64,000 nt of DNA from Thomasclavelia ramosa DSM 1402 (GCF_014131695.1 NZ_CP036346.1:1240001-1304000), one strand, 5' to 3'. Positions 51,344 through 61,052 are shown, counted from the stretch's first letter. Notes: generated by a model from the sequence alone, not told the origin. Numbers and translations are program-made.

Positions 51344-51850
51344 ATGAAAAATATTGTATTAATTGGCATTATGGGATGTGGTAAAACTACTTTATCTAGA
51401 ATGCTTGGTGAAAAATTAAACAGACCAGTTATTGACATTGACGAATATATTGTTGAAAAATATCATCAAACAATTCCAGAGATGTTTGAAGTTAGTGAAA
51501 CATATTTTAGGAATAATGAAACTGCTGGATGTAAAGATGTTTCCGACTTAAATGGGCATATTATTTCAACTGGTGGAGGGGTTGTTTTAAGACCTGAAAA
51601 TATTAAATATTTAAAGCAAAATGGAATAATCATTTATATTGATCGACCTATTGATAATATTTTAACGGATGTTCAAGTTACAAGTCGTCCTTTGTTAAAA
51701 GAGGGCCCACAGAAACTATATGAATTAGATAAACAACGGCATCAGCTTTATCTTGAAGCTTGTGATCATCGTATTGTTAATGATGATACTTTAGAAAATA
51801 TTACTGATAAAATTATTGAGTTAATAACTAAAAATAAGTTTGAGGATTAA
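51344..51850 (+). CDS. aroK: Shikimate kinase
   Basis: Phosphorylates shikimate. The 168-residue P-loop kinase has GIMGCGKTTLSRMLG, DIDEYI with the shikimate-binding aspartate, and STGGGVVLRPENI and TSRPLL later. It closes the operon after a 9-nt gap, so its distal position is normal for a Firmicutes aro cluster. aroD/aroQ (dehydroquinase) and aroE (shikimate dehydrogenase) are missing from the operon and must be elsewhere. Confidence 0.95.
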   Translation: MKNIVLIGIMGCGKTTLSRMLGEKLNRPVIDIDEYIVEKYHQTIPEMFEVSETYFRNNETAGCKDVSDLNGHIISTGGGVVLRPENIKYLKQNGIIIYIDRPIDNILTDVQVTSRPLLKEGPQKLYELDKQRHQLYLEACDHRIVNDDTLENITDKIIELITKNKFED

Positions 51851-51869
51851 TCCTCAAACTTATTTTTTT
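51834..51869. terminator. Perfect bidirectional terminator
   Basis: A 26-nt palindrome (51836-51861) with 13-bp arms AAGTTTGAGGATT / AATCCTCAAACTT has T-runs on both sides. It overlaps the last codons of both the convergent aroK and the GGDEF gene and can stop both. Confidence 0.92.
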
Positions 51870-52983
51870 CTTTATTTAGTTTTTTATTTGTATACATTTT
51901 AGCATCTGCGCGTTTGAATGTATCCTTTAAATCATGATCAATTTTAGGATCATAAACAGCAAAACCAATAGAGATTGATAATTTTTCATCAGTTTGTTTT
52001 GAAAGCTCTGTTTGAATTGCTGTTACAACAGCTTTGATTTGCTGTTTGGCATCATGATGAATAAGAATGATAAATTCATCCCCGCCAAAACGATAAACTG
52101 TATTTTTTTGGACATGTTTTTCAAGAATTTTAGCAACTTTTTTAATATATTCATCACCAGTACGATGTCCATATGTATCATTGATTTTTTTTAGATCATT
52201 AAGATCGGTAATAATTATTCCGGTATTGTGCTTATGTGTTGATAAGTTTTCAAAATCTATTTCAAAAGCATTCCGATTATGTAAATTTGTTAAGTAATCA
52301 GTATTAGCCATATCTTTAAAACGAGGATTTGAAATTCTTCTAAATGATAGAACGGCAATGATAGTAGCGATAAGACTAGCCATAATGGCAATCAACGGTG
52401 TAATAATTCGAATTTGTTTAAAGGCTTCAAATTGATGACTAGCATCAAATTCAATTCCTAGCACGCCAACTACTTTTCCTTCGTCGTGTATAGGGTAATA
52501 TGAAACAAAAATGGGACCCCAGGTAGTTTCCTTAATCTGATCTGGCAAAATAATTTTATTTTTTAATGCTGCTTTAAGCTCAGGAATTATTTCTTTTTCA
52601 ATTTTATCTCCAGGATAACGAAAATCTGGACTTGCAGTTGGCAGTCCATCGACAAGATAGATATATTCGCCTTCATCTGTCATTTTTGCAGTATAGAGAT
52701 ACAAAACATTTGTTGCATTTTTTACATCTTCTAATTTTTGTTTTATTTGTTTATAAGTATCATTTTTCATATCAAGAGAAAAATTATGATTAAAAGTATC
52801 TTTGTCTAAATAATTTTCTACATAATGATATATCGTGTTTGAACGTTCTTTTAGACTATAGATCATATCATCGTGAGTGATTTTATAATTAAAAATATAG
52901 ACACAAAAAAAGGATGCACAAACAATTATGATTGTAATGATCGATACTTGATAATCTACCCGATCGAGCCGTTTAAATTTCAT
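51847..52983 (-). CDS. Membrane diguanylate cyclase with extracytoplasmic sensor
   Basis: A 378-residue protein. TM1 is about 13-32 (VSIITIIIVCASFFCVYIFNY), an external Cache-like sensor spans about 40-190, with the segment GPIFVSYYPIHDEGKVVGVLGIEFDA, TM2 is about 195-215, and a GGDEF domain ends the protein (YRFGGDEFIIL). The active motif is intact, so cyclic di-GMP synthesis is expected, but the RxxD I-site is lacking, unlike the cyclase at 43553. The start is the ATG at 52983 after AAAGGGGTTGAAACCA. The ligand is unknown. Confidence 0.9.
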   Translation of the reverse strand: MKFKRLDRVDYQVSIITIIIVCASFFCVYIFNYKITHDDMIYSLKERSNTIYHYVENYLDKDTFNHNFSLDMKNDTYKQIKQKLEDVKNATNVLYLYTAKMTDEGEYIYLVDGLPTASPDFRYPGDKIEKEIIPELKAALKNKIILPDQIKETTWGPIFVSYYPIHDEGKVVGVLGIEFDASHQFEAFKQIRIITPLIAIMASLIATIIAVLSFRRISNPRFKDMANTDYLTNLHNRNAFEIDFENLSTHKHNTGIIITDLNDLKKINDTYGHRTGDEYIKKVAKILEKHVQKNTVYRFGGDEFIILIHHDAKQQIKAVVTAIQTELSKQTDEKLSISIGFAVYDPKIDHDLKDTFKRADAKMYTNKKLNKEKNKFED

Positions 52984-53132
52984 TGGTTTCAACCCCTTTC
53001 TTTGATTCTACCATAAATTGACTAAATTGTGTTTAGATATGCTGATTATAAAACCAAATATTGTCAGTCAAAGTAATAATATTCATCCTCATCAAAATGG
53101 TATTTATGATATAATGTGTTAAGGTGATAGAG

Positions 53133-53537
53133 ATGCAGTTAGAAAAACAAATATATATTGATAAAGATTTACCAGCTGGCTGGAAACCATATTATATTTT
53201 TTTAATGAAAGTAAACAATGAAATTGTGGGGCGAATGACTTTACGAGAAGGTAGTTGTGAAGAACGATACTATGATGGACATATTGGTTATACTGTTGAG
53301 CCCGAATTTCGTGGGCATTATTATGCGTATCAAGGAGTCCAGTTAATAAAACCAATAGCCTTAAAACTAGGGTTTAAGGAACTGATAATTACTTGTTCAC
53401 CAAATAATTTAGCTTCTAAAAAAACGATTTTAAAATTACAAGCACAATATTTAGAAACAGTAGAAATACCTAAAAAATATCGGAAAGATTTTGAAGCCGG
53501 TGAAACAATTAAAGAGGTTTATTTAATTAAATTATAA
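53133..53537 (+). CDS. GNAT-family N-acetyltransferase
   Basis: A 134-residue acetyltransferase. The acetyl-CoA region is EPEFRGHYYAYQGVQLIKPIALKLGFKELIITCSPNNLASKKTILKL, where RGHYYA stands for the usual RGxGxA loop, and the C-terminal strand has a typical V-YLI end. An early GRMTLREG strand fits. The start is ATG 53133 after AAGGTGATAG; a -10 box TATAAT lies at 53110. Substrate unknown. sbcD follows after 11 nt, so they may be co-transcribed. Confidence 0.82.
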   Translation: MQLEKQIYIDKDLPAGWKPYYIFLMKVNNEIVGRMTLREGSCEERYYDGHIGYTVEPEFRGHYYAYQGVQLIKPIALKLGFKELIITCSPNNLASKKTILKLQAQYLETVEIPKKYRKDFEAGETIKEVYLIKL

Positions 53538-53548
53538 GGAGGAAAATA

Positions 53549-54682
53549 ATGAGATTTGTTCATATTAGTGATATTCATTTAGGAAAGTTGTTATATCAAC
53601 AAAATTTATTAGAAATTCAAGCTGATTTACTGAATCAAGTTTGTGATTATTTAGTCGATAACGAAATAGACGTTTTAGTCATGGCTGGAGATATTTATGA
53701 TCGGAGTGTTCCTAGTAATGAAGCTATTGATGTTTTAAATGATTTTTTAACAAAAGTTATTTTAAAGTATCACAAAAAAGTTTTGATGATAGCGGGAAAC
53801 CATGATAGTGCGAGTCGATTAAGTTTTGTTAGCGGATTGCTAAGACAAGAAGGATTGTATATTGAAGCATATCCGGCTAAACAAATGAAGCCGATAGAAA
53901 TTGAAGGGGTTAATTTTTATTTAATGCCTTTTTTTAAACCATCTTATATTCGCTATTTGTATGAAGATGAACAAATTGTTACATATCAGGATGCTTTTCG
54001 ATGTTATCTTGAACATCAAAAAATAGATTTTACTAAACCGAATGTTTTAATTACCCATCAATTTATTGCTGGAAATAGTGAAGTTATGCGAAGTGAAAGT
54101 GAAACAGTATTAAGTGTAGGTGGAACGGAAATTATTGATGTTTCATTAGTTAAACAATTTGATTATGTAGCTTTGGGGCATATCCATGCACCTCAAAAAA
54201 TATCAACTGAAACTATTCGCTATAGTGGCAGTTTAATGCGTTATTCTTTTGACGAAGTTAATCAAACTAAAAGTATAGTTGAGGTAACGATTGATAATAA
54301 AAAAGTATCCTATCAGCTTGTATCATTACAACCTAAACAAGACTTAATTAAAATCACTGGGAGTTTTGATGAAATCATGGCAGATTCGTTTGCCATTAAT
54401 AATAATGATTTTATTGCAGTTGAATTAACAGATTCAATGTTAGTGCCTAATGCGATTGATTATTTAAGAACAAAATTTTCAAATGTATTGCAGATTACTT
54501 ATCCAAAACTAATAAGTAATGAAACGAGTAATAATACTAAAGCTGATCCTGGATTTGAAAAACTTGATTCAGTTGCTTTATTTGAACAATTTTATCAAAA
54601 AATAAAAGGTACAGAACTAAGTGCTGAAGCCAAACAGATTGTTACAGAAATCATGATGGGAGGGAAAGAAAATGTTGCCTAA
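53549..54682 (+). CDS. sbcD: DNA repair nuclease SbcCD subunit D
   Basis: SbcD is the Mre11-type nuclease that opens hairpin and blocked DNA ends with SbcC. The 377-residue protein has the phosphoesterase motifs HISDIHLG, MAGDIYDR, IAGNHDSASRL, ITHQFIAG and LGHIHAPQ. The C-terminal region carries the capping and SbcC-binding parts. It overlaps sbcC by 11 nt. Confidence 0.96.
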   Translation: MRFVHISDIHLGKLLYQQNLLEIQADLLNQVCDYLVDNEIDVLVMAGDIYDRSVPSNEAIDVLNDFLTKVILKYHKKVLMIAGNHDSASRLSFVSGLLRQEGLYIEAYPAKQMKPIEIEGVNFYLMPFFKPSYIRYLYEDEQIVTYQDAFRCYLEHQKIDFTKPNVLITHQFIAGNSEVMRSESETVLSVGGTEIIDVSLVKQFDYVALGHIHAPQKISTETIRYSGSLMRYSFDEVNQTKSIVEVTIDNKKVSYQLVSLQPKQDLIKITGSFDEIMADSFAINNNDFIAVELTDSMLVPNAIDYLRTKFSNVLQITYPKLISNETSNNTKADPGFEKLDSVALFEQFYQKIKGTELSAEAKQIVTEIMMGGKENVA

Positions 54683-57600
54683 TCGTCTTACTATGTCAGC
54701 ATTTGGGCCGTATCATCAAGTAGTGACAATTGATTTTGAGCCATTTATTCAAGATGGTTTATTTTTGATTACTGGTCCTACTGGAGCTGGAAAAACAATG
54801 ATTTTTGATGCTATTATGTTTGCTTTGTATGGAGTATCAAGTGGGAGTGAACGTAGTAGTGAACAATTTCGAAGTGACCAAGCTAATCATGATACTCCTA
54901 CTTTTGTTGAACTTGATTTTATTTTACATAATCAGCATTATTTAATTAAGCGGTCACCACGATATTTATTAGAAGGTAAAAAAACACCTAAGTTACCCAC
55001 TGCATTATTAACATTGCCGGGTGGTAAAATGATAGAAGGAATCAAAGAAGTTAATTATAAAATTAAAGAAATCCTGGGAATCGATGATAAGCAATTTAAA
55101 CAAATTGCTATGATTGCCCAAGGTGAATTTACAAAACTTATTTATGCAGGGAGTGAAGAGCGAGAAAAAGTATTACGCAATTTATTTAAGACAGATAATT
55201 TTAGATGCTTAGAAGAACAGCTGAAATTGCGAGTTAAAGAATATAAGAGTAAATATGATTTACTTTTTAAACAAAGAGAGATGTTGTTAAAGAGTCTTGA
55301 TGTAGAAGATGAGAAAATTGATTTAGATGAATATTTGGATTCACTAGAAAAAAAGATAAAGATTAAAGCGATGGAGTACCAGCAAAATGCACAATATTAT
55401 GAGCAAAAGGCAAAAGAGCTAAATGTCATTGAGATAAATAATCGTCGCTTAGAATATCTAGATGATTTAAAAATCCAGCTATCGAATTATTTAAGCAAAG
55501 AGGATTATTATCGAGAATTAGAGAAGATGATCAAAGATTTAAAAAGAGCCAATCAACTTCAAAATATCTATTCACTAATGATTAGTAGTAAAACTAAATT
55601 AGCTAAGCTAAGAGAAAAAGAAAAAGTCTTAAATGAACGCTTATCATTTGCAAAAAATGATTTAAAAAAGCAGGAGAAACAGTATGCTTTAGTCTCTAAA
55701 TATCACGATGAAGTTGCTCAGGGACAAATTGAATTAGAAAAAATGGTAGAACTAAAACAAAATGTTTTAGTATATCAAAAAGATTTAAATCAGGGAAATA
55801 ACTTAAGGAAACAGATTAAAGTAATTGAGAGTAAAAATATCGGTTTAAATGATAGATTACAAAAAAGTGCTAAAATTATCGAACGAGATAGTAATAGTAT
55901 TGCTCATTTAGATAAACTTAAGGGTGATTATGAGTTGATAAATCAAAATTATCAAAAAATTCATGCTCATAAACTTGAGATTCATAACTTAAGCTCTGAT
56001 TATGATAAATTTTTAAGAGAAGAGGAACATTGTTATGAGCTTCGTGAACAGTATCAAAAAATTGAAGAAAAATATTTGAATGAAAAAAATAAATATGATC
56101 AAATGGAACATCATTTTAGATCAAGCCAGGCTGGTATTTTAGCAAGCAGTTTAAAGGAAAATGAGCCGTGTCCTGTTTGTGGTTCTTTAAACCATCCACA
56201 ATTGGCAGATTTTGATCAAAAAATAGTTTATCAAGAAGATTTAAAAAAAGCAAAAAAGAATTTTGATAAGTGTAGCGAAACACGAAATGATATTTATAAT
56301 GCTTTAATATTAAAACAGCAAGAAGTTACTTTATTAAAGAAACAAATGGAAAATGATTGTCAGCGCTTAGGAATTGAAGAAGAATTGGGGAAAGAAGTTT
56401 TTATTAAAGTATTAGGAAAGATCAATATCGATGAAAATAAATTATTAAAACAGGCTAAAGAATTGGATAATGAAATTATTTATTTAAATAACTTAAAAAT
56501 AAGTTTAGCTAATCATCAGAAGGATCTAGATTTATTAGAACAGAATATTCAAAAAAATAATGCACAAGTACAAGCTTATAAAGATCAATTAAATCAAGTC
56601 ATTGGACGAATGGAACAAAATAAACAATTAAAAGATTTAACGCATCATCAGGTTGATCAGCAAATTGAAGAAAAGCAAAAAGAATTGTTAGGTTTGACTA
56701 AAATAATTAAAGATATTGAAGAAAAATACCGTTCTATAAATGAACAGATTATTCAATTGGAAGCTCAAAATAGGTCGTATTGCCAGCAAATCAAAGATGA
56801 GGAAAATAATTATCAGCAAGTACTAAGAGAATATCGTGGGAAACTGAATAGTTTATTTACAGATGAAAAGGAATTTTTAGAGATTATTAAAAACGTCAGT
56901 CAGCTTGAAAATAAAGAAAAGGAGTATCAGGCTTATTTAATTGCCAAGGATTCTTTGAATAAACAAATTCATGAATTGCAACTTGAATTAAAGGGAATTG
57001 AAGTTATAGATGTTGAAGTCGTAAAAGAAAAACTAATTATTTTAAAACAAAAATTAGATTCTGCTTTAAATATTTTAAATAATTTAAATGCCCAATTAAT
57101 GACAGTAACCAGTACAATCAAGAATATTAAAAATATTGATCAGGAATTAAGTAATAGCCATGATATTTATCAATGTTATTTAGATTTAAGTGAGGTTACA
57201 TCTGGAAAAAACAGCTATCGAATTTCATTTGAACGTTATGTTTTAGCGGCATATTTTGAAAATATTCTAGTTTATGCTAATACCCTGCTAAAACGTATGT
57301 CGCAAGGACGCTATCAGCTTTATCGTCGTGATAACCGCTCTAAAGGGGCAGGAAAGCAAGGACTGGAATTAGATGTTCTTGATTTAGAAAGTGGACTTTT
57401 ACGTGATGTTAAAACATTGTCGGGTGGAGAGTCTTTTAAAGCGGCATTATCTTTAGCTTTAGGGCTTTCTAAAATGATTCAAGGTTATGCTGGAGGGATA
57501 GAATTAAATACTTTATTTATTGATGAGGGCTTTGGTTCTTTGGATAGTCAATCATTAGATCAAGCAATTGACTGTTTGATTGATATTCAACAAGATGGTA

Positions 57601-57704
57601 AATTAATTGGAATCATTTCGCATGTTAGTGAATTGAAAGAGCGAATTGATCATAAAATTATTCTTTCACGGAAGAACAAAGAAACAAAGATTGCTATTGA
57701 ATAA
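54672..57704 (+). CDS. sbcC: DNA repair ATPase SbcC
   Basis: SbcC is the Rad50-type ATPase partner of SbcD. The 1010-residue protein has Walker A (ITGPTGAGKTMIFDAI), about 700 residues of coiled coil broken near residue 500 by the zinc hook EPCPVCGSL, and the C-terminal head with signature LSGGESFKAALSLALGLS and Walker B LFIDEGFGSLD. All parts are in order with no break, so the complex should work. It ends the sbcDC operon and has no terminator directly after it before proS. Confidence 0.97.
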   Translation: MLPNRLTMSAFGPYHQVVTIDFEPFIQDGLFLITGPTGAGKTMIFDAIMFALYGVSSGSERSSEQFRSDQANHDTPTFVELDFILHNQHYLIKRSPRYLLEGKKTPKLPTALLTLPGGKMIEGIKEVNYKIKEILGIDDKQFKQIAMIAQGEFTKLIYAGSEEREKVLRNLFKTDNFRCLEEQLKLRVKEYKSKYDLLFKQREMLLKSLDVEDEKIDLDEYLDSLEKKIKIKAMEYQQNAQYYEQKAKELNVIEINNRRLEYLDDLKIQLSNYLSKEDYYRELEKMIKDLKRANQLQNIYSLMISSKTKLAKLREKEKVLNERLSFAKNDLKKQEKQYALVSKYHDEVAQGQIELEKMVELKQNVLVYQKDLNQGNNLRKQIKVIESKNIGLNDRLQKSAKIIERDSNSIAHLDKLKGDYELINQNYQKIHAHKLEIHNLSSDYDKFLREEEHCYELREQYQKIEEKYLNEKNKYDQMEHHFRSSQAGILASSLKENEPCPVCGSLNHPQLADFDQKIVYQEDLKKAKKNFDKCSETRNDIYNALILKQQEVTLLKKQMENDCQRLGIEEELGKEVFIKVLGKINIDENKLLKQAKELDNEIIYLNNLKISLANHQKDLDLLEQNIQKNNAQVQAYKDQLNQVIGRMEQNKQLKDLTHHQVDQQIEEKQKELLGLTKIIKDIEEKYRSINEQIIQLEAQNRSYCQQIKDEENNYQQVLREYRGKLNSLFTDEKEFLEIIKNVSQLENKEKEYQAYLIAKDSLNKQIHELQLELKGIEVIDVEVVKEKLIILKQKLDSALNILNNLNAQLMTVTSTIKNIKNIDQELSNSHDIYQCYLDLSEVTSGKNSYRISFERYVLAAYFENILVYANTLLKRMSQGRYQLYRRDNRSKGAGKQGLELDVLDLESGLLRDVKTLSGGESFKAALSLALGLSKMIQGYAGGIELNTLFIDEGFGSLDSQSLDQAIDCLIDIQQDGKLIGIISHVSELKERIDHKIILSRKNKETKIAIE

Positions 57705-57757
57705 TCACTTTATTAATAGTAAAATAGGGAAAGATTATAATGAAATGAGGAGAAATA

Positions 57758-59197
57758 ATGGCAAATAATAAGAAAAATGATGCAATAACGGCGATGGAAG
57801 ACGATTTTGCTCAGTGGTATACTGATGTCTGTCGTAAAGCAGAATTAATGGATTACAGCAGCGTAAAAGGATTTATTATCTATCGACCATATAGTTATGC
57901 GATGTGGGAAGCAATCCAACAATACATGGATAAACGTTTTAAAGAAACAGGACATGAGAATGTTTATATGCCGATGCTTATTCCACAATCATTATTACAA
58001 AAAGAATCTGATCACGTTGAAGGATTTGCACCAGAATGCGCAATAGTAACGAAAGGTGGGTTAGATGATCTAGAAGAAAATTTGATCATTCGTCCTACTT
58101 CAGAAACACTTTTTTGTGAGCATTATGCTAAAATAGTTAATTCATATCGTGATTTACCAAAATTATATAATCAATGGTGTTCGGTAGTACGTTGGGAAAA
58201 AACGACAAGACCATTTTTAAGAGGATCTGAATTTTTATGGCAAGAAGGTCATACTGTTCATGCGAGTGAAACAGAAGCTCGGGCTGAAACATTGCAAATG
58301 TTAGAAATCTATGAAGATACTGCTAAAAACTTATTAGCAATCCCAATGCTAACGGGACGGAAAACTGAACGTGAAAAATTTGCAGGAGCTGAAGAAACTT
58401 ATACGATTGAAGCACTAATGCATGATGGTAAAGCTTTACAGTCAGGCACTAGTCATTATTTTGGACAAGGTTTTGCTAAAGCGTTTGATATGAAATTTTT
58501 ATCAAAAGAAAATAAATTAGAATATGTTTATCAAACATCTTGGGGAGTTTCAACAAGATTGTTAGGAGCAATTATCATGGTTCATGGTGATAATAATGGT
58601 TTAGTTTTACCGCCACGGGTGGCACCGACTCAAGTAATGATTATTCCAATTCAACAACAAAAAGCAGGGGTTTTAGATAAAGCTTATGAAATTGAAAAAC
58701 AGCTAAAAGAAGCTGGAATAAGAGTTAAAGTTGATGCAAGTGATAAATCACCAGGATGGAAGTTCTCGGAAGCAGAGATGCGTGGCGTACCATTAAGATT
58801 AGAAATTGGTCCTAAGGATATAGAAAATAATGCTTGTGTAATTGCAAAACGTAATGATGGAACTAAAGAGAAGTATGCATTAGATCAAGAACTAATTAAT
58901 ACAATTGAAACCCTTTTAGACACAATTCATGATGAAATGTATCAAAAAGCATTAAATCATCGCAATTCAAATATTCGTCAAGTTAACACATATGATGAAT
59001 TTAAAACTACATTGGAAACTAAAGGCGGTTATATCAAAATGATGTGGTGCGGTGATGAGGCTTGTGAAGTTAAAATCAAAGAAGAAACTGGAGCAACCAG
59101 CCGATGTATTAAAGAAGAGGAAGAAGCATTTGGTGATGTTTGTCCTATTTGTGGTAAACCAGCTAAAAAGGTTGTGTATTTTGCAAAAGCATATTAA
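57758..59197 (+). CDS. proS: Prolyl-tRNA synthetase, archaeal/eukaryal-type
   Basis: ProS charges tRNA-Pro. At 479 residues with no editing insertion and a C-terminal zinc-binding domain (MMWCGDEACEVKIKEETGATSRCI...CPICGKPAKKVVYFAKAY), it belongs to the archaeal/eukaryal-like form found in some Bacillota and Mollicutes, not the longer E. coli type. Other landmarks are FIIYRPYSYAMWEAI, LIIRPTSETLF, RWEKTTRPFLRGSEFLWQEGHT and GTSHYFGQGFAKAF. The ATG follows GAGGAGAAATA. A terminator overlaps the stop. Confidence 0.97.
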   Translation: MANNKKNDAITAMEDDFAQWYTDVCRKAELMDYSSVKGFIIYRPYSYAMWEAIQQYMDKRFKETGHENVYMPMLIPQSLLQKESDHVEGFAPECAIVTKGGLDDLEENLIIRPTSETLFCEHYAKIVNSYRDLPKLYNQWCSVVRWEKTTRPFLRGSEFLWQEGHTVHASETEARAETLQMLEIYEDTAKNLLAIPMLTGRKTEREKFAGAEETYTIEALMHDGKALQSGTSHYFGQGFAKAFDMKFLSKENKLEYVYQTSWGVSTRLLGAIIMVHGDNNGLVLPPRVAPTQVMIIPIQQQKAGVLDKAYEIEKQLKEAGIRVKVDASDKSPGWKFSEAEMRGVPLRLEIGPKDIENNACVIAKRNDGTKEKYALDQELINTIETLLDTIHDEMYQKALNHRNSNIRQVNTYDEFKTTLETKGGYIKMMWCGDEACEVKIKEETGATSRCIKEEEEAFGDVCPICGKPAKKVVYFAKAY

Positions 59198-59222
59198 GAT
59201 ACGAAATTTTCGTATCTTTTTT
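59196..59222 (+). terminator. Terminator after proS
   Basis: AAGATACGAAA and TTTCGTATCTT pair as an 11-bp stem, then TTTT. Confidence 0.9.
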
Positions 59223-59226
59223 GTTG

Positions 59227-59275
59227 TTAGTTGACATATCAACTAATGTTGGTATAATAGTTGACATATCAACTA
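59227..59275 (+). promoter_or_regulatory. MarR promoter with two identical palindromic operators
   Basis: TTAGTTGACATATCAACTAA occurs at 59227-59246 (perfect 20-bp palindrome) and its 18-bp core TAGTTGACATATCAACTA again at 59258-59275. The first includes the -35 box TTGACA (59231-59236). A 16-nt spacer leads to the -10 box TATAAT (59253-59258). The second operator sits on the transcription start and ribosome site. A dimeric MarR bound at both sites would shut off transcription of marR and the MATE gene. Confidence 0.9.
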
Positions 59276-59288
59276 ATGGAGGTGCAAA

Positions 59289-59717
59289 ATGGAAAGAATT
59301 GGACGGATTATTCATCATTTAGCAATATTAAATCGAAATGATAGTAATCAAAGATTAAAAGAGTATGGATTAACAAGTAATGAAGGTTCTGTCCTAATGT
59401 TTTTGAGTCGTCATAGTAAGGTTTATCAAGAAGAATTGATTAAAGAATTACAAATTGATAAAAGTGCTGTAACAAGATTGCTCCAAAATATGGAAAATAA
59501 AGGGTTAATCAAACGAATTCAATCGCCTGTTGATAAACGTTTTTATTTATTGGAGATGACAGCCTTAGGTCAAGAAAAACAGCAGATAGTTGACCAGACA
59601 TTTGCTAAAAAAGATTTTATTTTAGTATCTGGGTTGAGTGAAAAAGAACAAGAAGAACTTCGAAGAATGTTAGATGTGATACAAACAAATCTAAAAGGAG
59701 GTAAAATAAATGAATGA
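59289..59717 (+). CDS. MarR-family transcriptional regulator
   Basis: A 142-residue winged-helix dimer. The DNA-reading helices are in KVYQEELIKELQIDKSAVTRLLQNMENKGLIKRI and the wing has the conserved DKRFYLLEMT. Family members are released by small phenolic or toxic compounds. The double operator upstream and the 8-nt overlap with the MATE gene show that it probably regulates its own operon and the efflux pump. Confidence 0.95.
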   Translation: MERIGRIIHHLAILNRNDSNQRLKEYGLTSNEGSVLMFLSRHSKVYQEELIKELQIDKSAVTRLLQNMENKGLIKRIQSPVDKRFYLLEMTALGQEKQQIVDQTFAKKDFILVSGLSEKEQEELRRMLDVIQTNLKGGKINE

Positions 59718-61044
59718 TGAGAGAATGGGAAATAAAAAAATCCTTCCATTATTAATAGAATTTAGTGTTCCAGCAATTATTGGGATGCTAGTTAATGCAA
59801 TTTATAATGTGGTTGATCGAATGTTTATTGGAAATGCCCCACAATTAGGAGCGGTAGGGATTGCTGGAATTACAATAAGTTATCCAGTTACATTAGTATT
59901 AATGGCAATTTCATTAATGGTAGGAGTAGGTGGAGCTACTCGTTTCAGCATTTCTTTAGGACAAAAAGAGAAAGATAAGGCTTCAATCTATCAGGGTAAT
60001 GCAATTGTTTTAACAGTTGTTTTTGGGCTGATGTTTACTGTATTAGGGAATATTTTTATAACACCCATGTTAGAAGTTTTAGGTGCTAGTAAAACAGTTT
60101 TGCCATATGCCAGCGATTACTTATCAATTGTTTTGTATGGAGCAGTATTTCAGTGTGTTGCAATGTGTGGGAATAATTTTTCTCGGGCACAAGGCAACCC
60201 TAAGAATGCAATGATTTCACAATTAATAGGGGCCGGATTTAATATCGTTTTTGATTATATTTTAATCATTCAGTTGCATATGGGAATGAGTGGTGCAGCT
60301 ATAGCGACAATTGGTGGACAATTCTTAAGTATGATTTGGCAACTGTGCTATCTATGTTCAAATCGCTCTTTGATTAAGTTAGATATCGAACATATGAAAC
60401 TAAAGCTGATCTATGCGTTAGATATTATTAAAACGGGAATACCAGCATTTTTAATGCAAATGGCTAATAGTGTTTTAAACTTTATTTTGAATAGTACATT
60501 AGGAATGTATGGTGGTGATATCGCAATTTCAACAGTAGGAATCATTACTAGTTTCCAAACTATATGCCAGATGCCTTTAACAGGTTTAATGCAAGGGCAA
60601 CAACCATTGATTAGTTATAATTTTGGGGCAGGCAATTATCATCGAGTTAAAGAAACTTTAAAATATGCGATTATCGGTGGTACAATGATTGCAGTTGTAG
60701 GTTTTTTAGCAGTACAATTTTTCCCGGAAACTATAATTAGAATGTTTAATGGTGAGGCAGAAGTTGTAAAACTAGGCACAAAGGCAATTCGAATTTGGTT
60801 CTTATTTTTACCATTGTTAGGGGCTCAAATCATGACTGCTAATTATTTCCAATGTATTGGTAAAATTAAAGTAGCAAGTATTTTAAATTTACTTCGTCAA
60901 GTAATTATTTTGATTCCAATGATTTTATTGTTAGCGACTTTCTTTGGTTTGAATGGTATTTTCTGGGCTGTTCCAATTGCTGATTTAGGAGCGTTTGTAA
61001 TTACAATTTTCTGTTTTATAAAAGCAATCAAAAAGCTAAAGTAA
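59710..61044 (+). CDS. MATE-family multidrug efflux transporter
   Basis: A 444-residue transporter with 12 helices. It begins LLIEFSVPAIIGMLVNAIYNVVDRMFIGN, the conserved MATE start, and has GVGGATRFSISLGQKEKDKA and a second half repeat (GLMQGQQPLISYNFGAGNYHRVKETLKYA). Such pumps expel cationic drugs using Na+ or H+. It overlaps marR by 8 nt and so is under MarR control. The pump substrate cannot be named from sequence. Confidence 0.94.
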   Translation: MNDERMGNKKILPLLIEFSVPAIIGMLVNAIYNVVDRMFIGNAPQLGAVGIAGITISYPVTLVLMAISLMVGVGGATRFSISLGQKEKDKASIYQGNAIVLTVVFGLMFTVLGNIFITPMLEVLGASKTVLPYASDYLSIVLYGAVFQCVAMCGNNFSRAQGNPKNAMISQLIGAGFNIVFDYILIIQLHMGMSGAAIATIGGQFLSMIWQLCYLCSNRSLIKLDIEHMKLKLIYALDIIKTGIPAFLMQMANSVLNFILNSTLGMYGGDIAISTVGIITSFQTICQMPLTGLMQGQQPLISYNFGAGNYHRVKETLKYAIIGGTMIAVVGFLAVQFFPETIIRMFNGEAEVVKLGTKAIRIWFLFLPLLGAQIMTANYFQCIGKIKVASILNLLRQVIILIPMILLLATFFGLNGIFWAVPIADLGAFVITIFCFIKAIKKLK

Positions 61045-61052
61045 AAAGATTT

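Noticed and set aside
59227-59275. The two repeats as ends of a mobile element
   Set aside because: They are each palindromic, lie over promoter elements and are 31 bp apart with no transposase.
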